The notes beneath the pieces are model-generated. The model did no database searches. It was not told where the DNA came from and saw nothing but the letters and a program-made list of their open reading frames with translations. From assembly GCF_008728515.1 (NCBI RefSeq), contig NC_044976.1, positions 215,947,467 through 216,011,466 on the forward strand: a stretch of DNA of 64,000 nucleotides. Reading direction: 5' to 3'. Source of the DNA: Papio anubis (taxonomy: Eukaryota > Chordata > Mammalia > Primates > Cercopithecidae). Position numbers and translations under genes: made by a program. This document shows, one piece after another, positions 47,220 through 56,950 of the stretch (within the stretch, counting starts at the first letter, position 1; the number at the start of each line of letters is the position of its first letter).

Positions 47220-47370
47220 TTGCCCCTCTATTTCAGCCCTTCTGGTACACTGCAATTATCTCTGTCACTTCATCGGCTCCTTAAGGAGGTCCCGTTCATC
47301 TTCGTATCCCCAGGCCTCCCAGAACCCAGACCACAGAGGTGCACGGTAAACATCAAGACTCTTCCACCTC
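47220..47370 (+). mobile_element. L2-like relic
   Basis: ggctccttaaggaggtcccg and ttcatcttcgtatccccagg match the L2 3' region order. Confidence 0.6.
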
Positions 47371-47831
47371 CTGCAAGCCTGACGCTTCACCGGCGGGGCC
47401 TCTGCAGGGGAACCTGATTCATACACATCCCGGCTCCCACCCACCCCACGCCCGCCACTTGTGATTTCCACAGCCGCACCAAGGACGCTTGTCGCACAGG
47501 ACGCCGACTTTTGGTTTCCCAGCAAAATTACCCGGCACAACGCTTCCCCCTCAAGTCTGCCCAACGGCTTTCCCATTTCCACCGCAGCCCAGGCTGGGGG
47601 GCAGTGGCTGAGCCGGGCCCCCTCCCCAGCCCCGCTGCGGCAACCGAGGGGGGTGTCCGGGCGGGGCCTGTCAGCCGCGACCCGCCCCCGGGCACACGCG
47701 CGTCAGGGGCAGCCCCGCCAAGCTGCCCGTGCAGCCCCATCCAGCAGGAGTCCCGCGGCCGCCGCCCGCCCGACGCCCCCAGCAGCCCACACAGCTCGCG
47801 ACTCAGGTGGGCGAGGGCGCCCCATACGCAC

Positions 47832-47995
47832 CCGAGGAGGCAGCGGTCGCAGACAACGCCACGACTCCCCTTGCACACCGTGTACGCCAAGGGATCCGAG
47901 CGGAAGAGCAGCTCTCCGGGGCGCAGCGCGGTCACGGCGCGCAGCCCGTTTCCCCTGTTGGCGGTGGCGAACTTTTCCACCTTCAGCGGCTCCAT
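47832..47995 (-). CDS. SMYD3: SMYD3 coding exon 1 (first 54 2/3 codons)
   Basis: SMYD3 is a SET- and MYND-domain lysine methyltransferase (reported substrates include MAP3K2 and histone H4K5), acting in cytoplasm and nucleus. Read on the minus strand from the ATG at 47995, the frame gives MEPLKVEKFATANRGNGLRA and continues to CDRCLLG. Residues R14-G15-N16 are the AdoMet-contacting N-terminal SET segment of the family. C49 and C52 are the first two zinc ligands of the MYND finger, whose remaining ligands lie in exon 2 outside the window. The start has a strong Kozak context (A at -3, G at +4). The exon ends two bases into codon 55 at a good donor, GG|gtgcgtatgg, intron starting at 47831. Compared with human as I remember it, residue 13 is N rather than K and residue 23 is A rather than P. 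The frame also stays open about 90 codons upstream and beyond the donor, which is expected in a CpG island. Identification is confident from the near-identical 55 residues. Confidence 0.95.
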
Positions 47996-48140
47996 CCTCC
48001 CGCAGCTCCGGCACCTCAGACGGCTGCCCGCGTCCAGCCGCTGGCGTCTCACGGGCTGCCGGGACCCGCGCGCCTGCGCCCTGCGCGCCCACGTACGCCC
48101 GAGGGGCGGGGCGGGCGCGATGGGGCATGAGCATGCGCAG
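47996..48140 (-). promoter_or_regulatory. SMYD3: SMYD3 5' UTR and proximal promoter
   Basis: Lies immediately upstream of the ATG on the minus strand. It contains GC boxes, tandem CCGCC (48105-48114) and an NRF1-like tgcgca half-site at 48130-48140. No upstream in-frame stop separates it from the coding frame, so the annotated start rests on similarity to the human N-terminus and the Kozak context. Confidence 0.7.
48105..48114 (-). promoter_or_regulatory. Two tandem CCGCC units (candidate E2F/Sp1 element)
   Basis: On the minus strand the sequence reads CCGCCCCGCC about 110-119 bp upstream of the ATG, giving exactly two perfect CCGCC units. A variable tandem repeat of CCGCC described as an E2F-1 binding element is known from the human SMYD3 5' flank, with two- and three-copy alleles. 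This looks like its orthologue in the two-copy state. The same GC run would also bind Sp1/KLF factors. Confidence 0.65.
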
Positions 48141-48222
48141 ATGGAGTCTGGAGGGATGGCTGGAGCGGCGTGTGTGGGACCGCAAGGGAGTCGTAAGGCT
48201 CCGCGTGCGGCTCGTGCCCACG

Positions 48223-48233
48223 GCGCCTGCGCA
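48223..48233. promoter_or_regulatory. NRF1-like motif gcgcctgcgca
   Basis: Matches the NRF1 palindrome-type consensus (GCGCNTGCGC) with a second weaker copy (gagcatgcgcag) about 95 bp closer to the gene. NRF1 sites are common in CpG-island promoters. This is a motif match only. Confidence 0.5.
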
Positions 48234-48257
48234 GAAGAAAGGCGGGTTTTTTTTCCC

Positions 48258-48471
48258 TCTAACATTGTATTATGATAATTTTAACGCATACGGAACAGTT
48301 GAAAACAGTGCAATGAACACCTGTATTCCTCCGCCTCAATCAGACAGCCCAGCACTTTGCCATTTCTGCTGGTTGCTCTCTCCCCACCTGTAGCTATGTA
48401 TGCATGTATTGTCGTTAAACTATTTCAAAGTTGCAGGCATCGTGACATCACAACTAGTACTTTACATCGTA
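48258..48471 (-). mobile_element. L1M 3' end fragment abutting the promoter
   Basis: acagtgcaatgaacacctgt, agcactttgccatttctgct and ttgcaggcatcgtgacatca are the complement of an L1M 3' region; it marks the distal edge of the CpG island. Confidence 0.65.
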
Positions 48472-48827
48472 ACTTTTTTTGGTTCTGGGACGGAGCCTTG
48501 CTTTGTCGCTCAGGCTGGAGTGCAGTGGCGAGATCTCGACTCACTGCAACCTCCGACCTCCGGGTTCAAGCGATTCTCCTGCCTCAGCCTCCCTAGTAGC
48601 TGGGACTACAGGCGTGTGTGTGCAATCCTCCCGCCTCGGCCTCCTGACTAGACGGAACTATAGGCACACGCCACCATGCCTGGCTAATTTTTTTTACTTT
48701 CCTCCAGAGACAGGGTCTACCTATGTTGCCCAGAGAATCACAATCTCCTGGCCTCAAGTGAACCTGAACCTCCTGCCTCGACCTCTCGAATTGCTGGGAT
48801 TACAGGTGTGAGCCACCACACCCAGCC
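48472..48827 (-). mobile_element. Alu with internal insertion
   Basis: Between arms a second catcctcccgcctcggcctcc-like block is duplicated (about 48618-48660), lengthening the copy to about 355 bp. Confidence 0.85.
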
Positions 48828-48837
48828 TAAATTTCTT

Positions 48838-49156
48838 TTTTGTTTTTTGGGTTGTGTTTTGTTTTGTTTTGTTTTTTGAGACGGAGTCTCTGTCACCCAG
48901 GCTGGAGTGCAGTGGCACAATCTTGGCTCACTGCAACCTCTGCCTCCCGGGTTCAAGTGATTCTCCTGCCTCAGCCTCCCAAGTAGCTGGGACTACAGGC
49001 GCCTGCCACCACACCGGCTAATTTTTGTATTTTTAGTAGAGACGAGGTTTCACCGTGTTAACCAGGATGGTCTCGATCTACCCTCGTGATCCGCCCGCCT
49101 CGGCCTCCCAAAGTGCTGAGATTACAGGCGTGAGCCACCGCGCCTGGCTCACCTGG
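48838..49156 (-). mobile_element. AluY
   Basis: Flanked by cctaaatttctt on both sides (48826-48837, 49157-49168); tail is (TTTTG)n. The last Alu before the GC-rich block. Confidence 0.9.
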
Positions 49157-49168
49157 CCTAAATTTCTT

Positions 49169-49540
49169 AGTTTGGACAAATGTGCCATGGTAATGCAAAA
49201 TGTCGTTATTAAGGCAGCTGGATGGAAAGTGTAGGAGTAACTATAGTACCTTTCAATTTTTCTGTGTATCTAAAATTATTTCAAAAGTAAACATTTATTT
49301 TAAAACATGAAGGTGGTTATGCTTCCATGAGTGTAAAGTACAAAAGGAAGGCTCATGGTGCCCTCAGAAGTCAGAACACTGGTTTCAGGGCTGGGGGTGC
49401 TGGGAGGGGCTGGGCGTGGTTGGCTTTGTGATCTAGGGGCTGGTGTGTGAATATCTTTTGAGCAGTGCACTTACCAGGGATGTAAGTCATATCTTAATAA
49501 ATTTTCATAAGTTTGACAAAAAGTAAAATGAGGATGGGAA
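49169..49540 (+). mobile_element. L1M-like 3' sequences
   Basis: tttttctgtgtatctaaaat followed by tatttcaaaagtaaaca, then a second end-like phrase gtcatatcttaataaatttt, typical of L1M 3' termini; family uncertain. Confidence 0.45.
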
Positions 49541-52500
49541 GCTTGTTTGGGTTGTGGGACCTCGGGTGCTTATCCAGCCATGAGCTCTGGCCCAGATGCT
49601 TCTAGAAGCCTGGAGGGAACTGAGAACATTCCAAGTAGAGGTGGCAGAGTTAAGGCCCCGAGGTGGGAACGCAGTGCTGCACATCCCCAGCTGGGAATGG
49701 GGTGTCCATGGCACGTCCATGTCCACATTGTGGCTCGGTGCAGTGAAAGCCAATCTCAGCCCCCTCCGCAGTGTGATTAACCTGCCAGCAGGTGGCCAGC
49801 TGGTCCTCCTGGGAAATGGTGCCAACCCCGGGATTGGCACGAGACCAAGTGTCTCGTCCACAGACGAGCGATGGTGTCAGCCTGGTGAGCCTCAGTAAGG
49901 GCACGTGCAGGATGCTGAGCCTCTTCCATTCCCATGCCTGTCTCAAGGCCACTTGCTCCGTGGGCCCATCCAGCAAGCATGGTGGCCGGTAAAGACGCCA
50001 GCTGCATCCACACAGCGTGCCGTTTTGCTCACCTCAGGACAAGAGCATCCTGCGTAGTAATTCTCTTTGGTGGGAGCACTGGAAACATGAACCACGGATA
50101 CCTTCAGCGTCTGAGCCACCGAGGAGAGGGCTGCAGGGCACCCTGCTGTCAGGAAACCCTGCACTGGCAGCTGGAAGGCACATGGTGGTGGCGCCTGCTG
50201 TGGCTGCCACAGTTGCTGCGAGGCTTCGGGATCTCGCCAGCCTCTGCAAGGTGAATTGTGACAGTGCAGAGCTCCGCAGTGCCAGGGTCCCCTGCATGGC
50301 CATGCTGACTGCAGCTGGGAGCCCGCCACATCCCTGGTTCCCCGCTCTTTCCAGGGCTGGGGTCTAGACCAGGCCCCTCTTGGCCTAGGAATTGTGCCCT
50401 GGGAGGGGGACACTGTCCCACAGGTTGGGATCGAGGACCCAGGGCATGGTGCTGGCTGGCTGGGCTGCGGGGATGCCATGCTCACCTTTTTCTCTCATGG
50501 CCTTGACGGGACCAGCTTCCTCATTGAACAGCATTTTCCAAGGTGTCTGGGGCTGCAGGGCAGCTGTTGCAGTGCCACCCTGGTTCCTTCTAGGCAAGCC
50601 AGTCACTCGCCACCAAGGGGGCCAGATGCAGGTGCCCATGCTGCAGTGGGGGCATCTCCCAACTTCCCTCTTAGTCCTGATGGGCCTGGGCAGGGCCTGA
50701 TATCGGGGTCCCCATGAGCTTCCTGGGCTAAGCCTGCCCCATGGTCCCGGGGCTGTCCAGGACACATTCAGAAAGGACATGAGCCCAGCAGCTCGGTTTG
50801 AAATTATAAAGGAACCAAGGGCCCCCCACATCCAAGTCCACTGGGAGTCGGAGCAGGGAGTTCCGCTGCAGGTACCTCCAGGAACCCCGAGGTCCTCCCT
50901 GAGCCTAGGCCAGGCTGGGCACACCATAAATCCTGGGTGCCCCCAGAGAGTAGCCTGCTGCCCTGGGCTCCCCAGAAGCCCCCTCATGCCCCTGGGCCAC
51001 ATGGAAGCCCCACCAGGACAGGGTGTGACAGGACGAGGAACCCATGGCAGGAAAGTGGACCAAATGGGCCGCTGGAACCAGGCTGGTGGGCAGAGAGGGG
51101 CGTGCCCATCCCCCTTGCACAGGGCTTTCCTCTCATATGAAACCAGCACAGGCCTGGGTGCCGAGAACACTTGCTTGGGTTTGGCTGAAAGAAAAACATG
51201 TGGTCAGACAGCACCCACTGTGGGCCCAAAGAGTCCTTTCTGGGCCGGGCCCCACCTGCCTGGGTCTCTGGAGTCCGCAGGGTCTCTGTGCGGCCCCTGA
51301 GGTCTGACACTGAGGACACACCTGCAGGCTGCTGATTCTGGAGGGAGGGGTGTGTGTCGCCTGCGGTGGGGAAGCTGTCGGGACACAGCAGGTGGCTCCT
51401 GGGACCGCCCCCAGGCTTCAGGCTGGCTGGGGGCTTCCTGCCCAATGCCCTCATCCCAGGGCTGTTGGGCCTGGGATCCGATCCCCTGTCAGAACTCAGG
51501 TGGGAGGGGCCTTGGCTGTCACCCAGCCCCCTTGCCACCTCACATGGGGACCTGTCTCCACAGTGGATAAGAGGGCCCAGATACGGGGCCCCCTCTGCCC
51601 TCCTGGGCTGCCCGGTCCATGCCAGGACAGACCATTCCCACACCTGGCTGAACTCTTGGCTCTGGCTCTGGCCAGGGGTCCCACCTGTGCCCTTGCCCTG
51701 AATGCTCTGAGGGTCAGGGACACTGATTCCCTTGTCTCCCTGGCTCAAGCCTTGTTGTCCTGGCACCCTGGGAGGGGTGTTCAGGAGTGAGGGACCTATG
51801 CTGTTCTCTGAGGCTGTCAGTGCTTGCAGGGAGGGGCAGGGGGGTCCCACAAATGGGTCTGGCTCCTCCAGTGCCATTAAGGGCCCCGTGGGGGGTGGGG
51901 TGGGACACCATGGAAAGTGGGAGGGGGCTTGTTGGAGAGGTCTTGCCCACATCCCCTCCTGTGTGCACAGCATGTCCAGTGCACATGCACTGAGCTCCTG
52001 CCCTGAGGACCGGGGGGCCTATTGTACGTCCTTAGAGTCCAGGAGGAAGAGGAGGAAGAAAAGGTGCAAGAGGAAGACCCAGGTAGTGGGCTTGGGGGTC
52101 CGGGGCACTCCCCCACTATTGACTCCCCAGAGGGTGACTCAGAAGGGGACCTGGTATGAAAGCCCACCTGGGGGTGGCAGGTCCCCATGCTTCCTTGTTA
52201 GTTTCCTCGTAGAGGCCCAATGGTGCCTGAGAACTGCAACTTCACCTAGGCCTAGGTATGGGAGAACCGGCCCCGAAAATGTGCCCATGGGCCAAACCTG
52301 GATGTCTTCATGAGGCCCTCTAGGGACAGGGCGGGCACCAGGCCAGGACAGTTCCCTGGAAGGGATCAGAGCCCATACCTCATTGCCACCTCAACCATCT
52401 CCCACTGGGCGGTGCCAGATCCTCTTATGGCCACCCCAGGAATCCAGATGTGCAAAGGAGGCTGTGGCTGGGGTTTGGCCTGGGCAGGGAAGTGCTCACT

Positions 52501-54700
52501 ACACTCCCGACTTTCATCTGGAACATGTAGGAGGTGGGCTTGGTGTCACTGTGCCCTGCCCAGCCCACCTGGCCAGACCTCCCCCTGGGCCAGAGCAGAG
52601 GATCATGGGGACAGTGTGAGGAAGCTGCCCTCAGGCCAGTCAGAGTCTGACTGCAGTGCTCTCCAGGTCTCACTGGACACACATGGACTTACTCCTCTGA
52701 ACCTTAAAGGCAGTGCATGCCATCGGCGTCAACACCTGTTCCCCTTCTAGCAAATACACGTCCCACAGGTGCAGGCTGAGCCTGAGAGAGATCTATGGGG
52801 ACAGCAGGCACGGGAGGACCCGGCCCTTCAAGGCTGGGGGCTGGTGGCTTGAGCTGGGCCCACCGGGACTTCAATCCCCAGAGTCAGTGACGCTCCCCAT
52901 GAGGGTCATCTGACCCCTCCAGGAGGCTTGGTCAGACAAGGTCTTGCAGCTCCTCATGGGGGGCACTCATTTCAGTGGGATGTGGCTTCTGGAGAGAGGG
53001 TCCTCCCCAGGGCTTGAGGCTTCCAAGCTCTCCCAGGCTGGGTGCTGCCCCAGCCTTCCCATGAGGCGGGGCCTGAGCCCCAGCCTCTGCCGTGGGATGA
53101 CCCCTCTTGGGCAGGGGGCCTTGCTTGTGTGTCCTACAGGGCCCCGTCTGTGCCTTCTGTGGGCTGGGGGTAAGCCGGACCCCTGGGCTCGGGGAGTAGG
53201 GCACTGCAGGGTGAGGAAGTTCCCTGAACCAGGGTCTCCCCGGGCCTCCTTACCCCATCCATGAAGCTCTGGAGAAGCCAGCCTAATGAGGAACCCTGCG
53301 CACATGGCCCTTCTTTGTCGCGATGGGAGGAACAGAAGTGCTCAGGGCCCCCTGGGCTTACCTAAAAACCAAACCTCCCTCTTCCAGGGTCCTCTGAAGA
53401 CCCTTCCCCAAGTGCAGAACAAAGGGTGGTGTCCAGGGCTCCCCACAACACCTTCCCCTTCCCACACTCCCGGTGGACATACTGCCCTTGGCCTTGCTCT
53501 GCAGGAGCTGGGCCCCAGTGCCTGTGCCTCCGTGTCCTCCAGGGCAGGGGAGGAAACCCAACTCCAACGCATAGAGAACCCCCACATCCCAGGTCAGGGC
53601 CTGGCTGGGACTCAGCCTCTCATCAGCCCCACAGGGGTCTCCAGCCCCCCACTCTGCCAGCCCTACGGGATGCAGGGCCTCTGGGAAAGAGCCGAGGGGA
53701 CCATAAACTCACGGGGTGCCTCATGGTCTTGGGGTATGACTAGGGTACCACATGGTCCTGGTGGTCCTGGAGCCCCTGGGGCCTCGTGCTATTTGGGCTG
53801 TAGAATCTGAGAAGACCCCAGCCCATCATGAAATCAGAGCCTGCTCCCAAGATGTGGAGCTGTCGGCTGGAAGAACTGGGCAGCTGCAGAGGCCCCTGAG
53901 CCCCAAGGCCTCCCACCCTCCCATCTGGTGACCCCACCATGTGGCCTTGGCCCTGGGGAGGAGGGGTGGGAACATCCCCTGGAGCCTGGCTGGAGGTGCT
54001 CCAGGAGGCCTCCTGGGCCAGGATGCCGGGAGGGCAAGCCTGACTTTGAGGCCACGACAGAGAGCAGAAAGAAAGAACGGGGTGGGTGCTGGGCTTCCTG
54101 GTTGTCTCCTGGAAGTGGGGTCAGACCAGGGGACACGGGATGGGGAGATGCTGCCATCTGGGCTTTGTCGGCTCACCCGTGGAGACCAAGGGCAGCTGGA
54201 GCCCGGCCAGCTGGAGGGCAGGAGGACTCTCAGGGAGGGGAGAGTCAGCTGCACGGAATTAGAGCTGGAGAGTGTGGCTCCAGAACACAGAGATCAGCCA
54301 CGGTGAAGATGAGATGCCCTCTGCTGACGGGGATGAAAGGCATCTGACTCGGGGTCTGGGGGTCCCCGTTCATCCCTGGGCTCCTGTGGGACCCTCAGCA
54401 GAGACATCCTAAAGGCCCCCAACAAGCTGGTGACACAAGAAAGGTACCTTTGCTGAAAGTCGAGATAATCTGGCTAGGGTGGCCGTCCCCGGGTCTGGCT
54501 GCATGTTCGGGGGGCAGCTGTTCACCTACCCTGCGGGGAGTGCCTCTCACCAGCCAACAGCTGGGCCGGTGCCCAGAATGCATCCTCCTCAGGCTGATAA
54601 AGGAGAAACAAGGCAGCAACGTGGCTCAGGTCCCTGCAGTAGTCCACCTCCTGCAAGATCCAGAGTCACCATAGAAGGACATCTCCTGGAGGGCTGAGGT
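49541..54700. other. GC-rich Alu-free intergenic block, part 1
   Basis: No repeat, gene or exon recognised. Long frames occur on both strands (50984-51973 minus, 329 residues, is the longest). They overlap each other in several frames, are Pro/Gly/Ser-rich and show no domain. A basic run SRRKRRKKRCKRK (plus, about 52038-52076) precedes a donor-like cccag|gtagtg. I would not call any of these genes. Confidence 0.5.
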
Positions 54701-55440
54701 CACCTGGGAGGACTCATGTCATCAGAGAGGGCAGAGGTGACTGGAGAGGCTTCCTCTGAAGAAGAGGCTTCCTCCGGATGCAAATTTATTTCCTGACAAG
54801 AGCCATGTCCATCAGGCACTTCAGCAACTTGTCCAAAATGTTTCCTGAGAGCACCATCCTGCATGTGACACTGCCAAGCTCCGGGGCTTCAGGACAGCCC
54901 CAGGAGGAGGGTGTCATTTCTTGTTACGAGAAGTGGTGGTCAGGCCCAGGTGACACTAGTATTTGGGGCTCTGACTCCTCTGTCTCAGTTTGACCCCTTG
55001 AGACCACCTCCCTTGCTTGGAGATTTATGCCAGCGGTGAGCTGAAGTCCTATCTACTATATCCTGGTGGGTCACAAATACTGACTTAGAAAGAAGCAACG
55101 ATGCCCCTACCAGACACCCATGCCCACGAATATGGGAATATGGCCCAGAAACGTCACTGCCTGGGAATACTCATAGGGTTATATGCCAAATATGCCAGGA
55201 GGATGTAGAATAATTCCTGTTGCCTAGGAAAGAGATAAAAGGGGTTTCATTTGTTTTGTGCAGACACTTTTAGTTTCACTTTGTCTACAAACCCTAACAA
55301 CAAATCCAATTTCAGATTCAGATGATTCACCAGATAAGCCGTAAGCTCTTCAGGGCCTTGGTTGTTTAAGAAATGTTTCAGTAAAATCCACATCTGTGAT
55401 ATGCAAATATCCCAGTTGCACAGTGAGTTGACTGATCACA
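54701..55440. other. Intergenic DNA of falling GC, nothing recognised
   Basis: Transition to AT-richer text leading into the L1M at 55440. Confidence 0.4.
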
Positions 55441-56950
55441 CTCTGATTTTTACTTTTTCAGTTTGCACACCCTCCAGTTCAGTCTTTGGGGTGTATAGTC
55501 CCTCCATGGTTCTAAACCAATGTGCAGAGTCTCCTGGCCACCACTCCAGCCCCTCCTGGAGCAATTCCTTCATCCTCCAAGTCTCCAGGGTGTCCCCTAT
55601 GTCGCCAACCTCTTCCCAGTCTGTCAGCCTTTGGCCATCCCAACCTGTTCTCTGTCCCTATGATTTGGCCTTTTCCAGAATGGCCTATGAATTGGAACCC
55701 TACAACAGTAGCTTGTTGGGTCTGGTTTCTTTCCCTTAGCAAAATGCAACTAAGATCCACTGACGTTCGTGTGGGCATCACTGGCTTGTTCACTTTTCTC
55801 ACTGAGTCTTTTTCCCTTTGAAGGGAGGGCCACCCATCCTCTCCCCATCCCCATGTTGAAGGTTGTCCCCATGGCATCTCTGTGTGAGTGATGATGAATC
55901 AAGCAGTGAATGTGGCATGCAGGTTTCATGTATGTTATAAGCAAAATGTTTATTTAAAAACAGAATGCTTGTTCCTCGGTACCACAAGGAAACATCAGGA
56001 TTTAGACAAAAAGTTTTCTCAGCAAGGCAATTTTACCTTCTGCAGAAAGGGTGCTCCTCACAGATGGAACAATGGCAAGAGCGCACCTGAATAAAGGAGG
56101 GAAGCAATTTTTATCCTTTATGCAACTTGTCCCTGCTACTGTGTCCTGTCTCCATTGGCTGAAGCCGGACCACACAATCTAAGCTAAAGCTGACTGACTA
56201 ATAATTTAAAATGTTTCTAAATAGGCAAAAGCAATGGAGAACAAAGGAAAAGAGGAAGTTGCTTATGAAAAAACTTAGAAAAGTAATCACATTCCCAAAT
56301 AAGGAAGGGGCATAGGCTTCCAGCTGGGACCTGCCTGTGAGCATGTCCAGCACAGATAATCTTGATTAAAGCACAAGGACATATAATGTACTTATTCCTT
56401 TATATCTAACAGCTACATAGGATAGGGCTTTACAAAGAGTTATTAGCACAAAGCAAGGAGGCTTGAAGGAAGTCAGTCTTTAAAGAAAACTGTTATTTCA
56501 ACACTTATGATCTATTATTTAACGAGAAGGGAAACTTTGAAGAGGAACTTTTTACTTTCTACAATGTGGATGTCCGTTTTCAAATCAGTTGGTTCAATGT
56601 CTGTGACACTTTGGGGATGTGTGGTTCGAGTCCACTGAGCTTTGTGAGTGACTGTCCAACTGGCTTCCAAAGTGGCTATGTCATGTCACGTTTCCACCAG
56701 CTGTGGATGAGAGTTTCTGGGGCCCCAAATCCCCCTGCCCCCAGCATTTGGTACTGTCAGTGTTGCCAGGGGAGGCTCAGCAGCCCTCCATCCTGCTGCC
56801 CCCCACCATGGATCCCTACCATGGCTCCCCGTGGGTCAGGAAGAGCACTTTTCACCATTGTGCATGATTTTGTTTGCTGCCTTCTGTCTCCTCAGGATCC
56901 TCCTGGGTTCTGACCCCACATATTTTAGCCTGGCCAAGGGCTTGGAATCT
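55440..56950 (-). mobile_element. Old L1M 3' region, split by an LTR-like insert
   Basis: In complement order: ggcctatgaattggaaccct and tttcttt cccttagcaaaa before the insert, then aactggcttccaaagtggct and gtttccaccagctgtggatg after it. These are successive segments of the L1 3' region. No intact frame. Confidence 0.65.
55890..56560. mobile_element. LTR-like insert within L1M
   Basis: AT-rich block with ttctcagcaaggcaatttta, gcagaaagggtgctcctcac and aataaaggagggaag, text reminiscent of an endogenous-retrovirus LTR. Orientation and family not resolved. No viral coding frame. Confidence 0.5.

Larger units (their letters stand above)
1..47831 (-). other. SMYD3: SMYD3 intron 1 (5' part)
   Basis: Everything left of the exon 1 donor at 47831/47830 is intron 1 in the transcribed (minus) sense. 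No exon encoding the rest of the MYND finger (expected continuation KEKLM in human) is present, so the intron extends past the left edge. It is dominated by interspersed repeats listed separately. I see no additional exon that can be supported. Confidence 0.85.
47590..48245. promoter_or_regulatory. SMYD3: CpG island covering SMYD3 promoter and exon 1
   Basis: A roughly 650-bp segment dense in CpG and GC-rich, sharply bounded by AT-richer DNA and an old L1 fragment at about 48258. It contains the SMYD3 ATG, the exon 1 donor and upstream GC boxes, with no TATA box in a convincing place. This fits a housekeeping-type dispersed promoter. The transcription start cannot be fixed from sequence alone. 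Long open frames on both strands here (for example 47461-48393 on plus) are composition artefacts. Confidence 0.85.

Noticed and set aside
47461..48393. 310-residue plus-strand open frame over the SMYD3 promoter
   Set aside because: Antisense shadow of a CpG island; other frames on both strands are equally open and the product is Arg/Pro/Ala low complexity.
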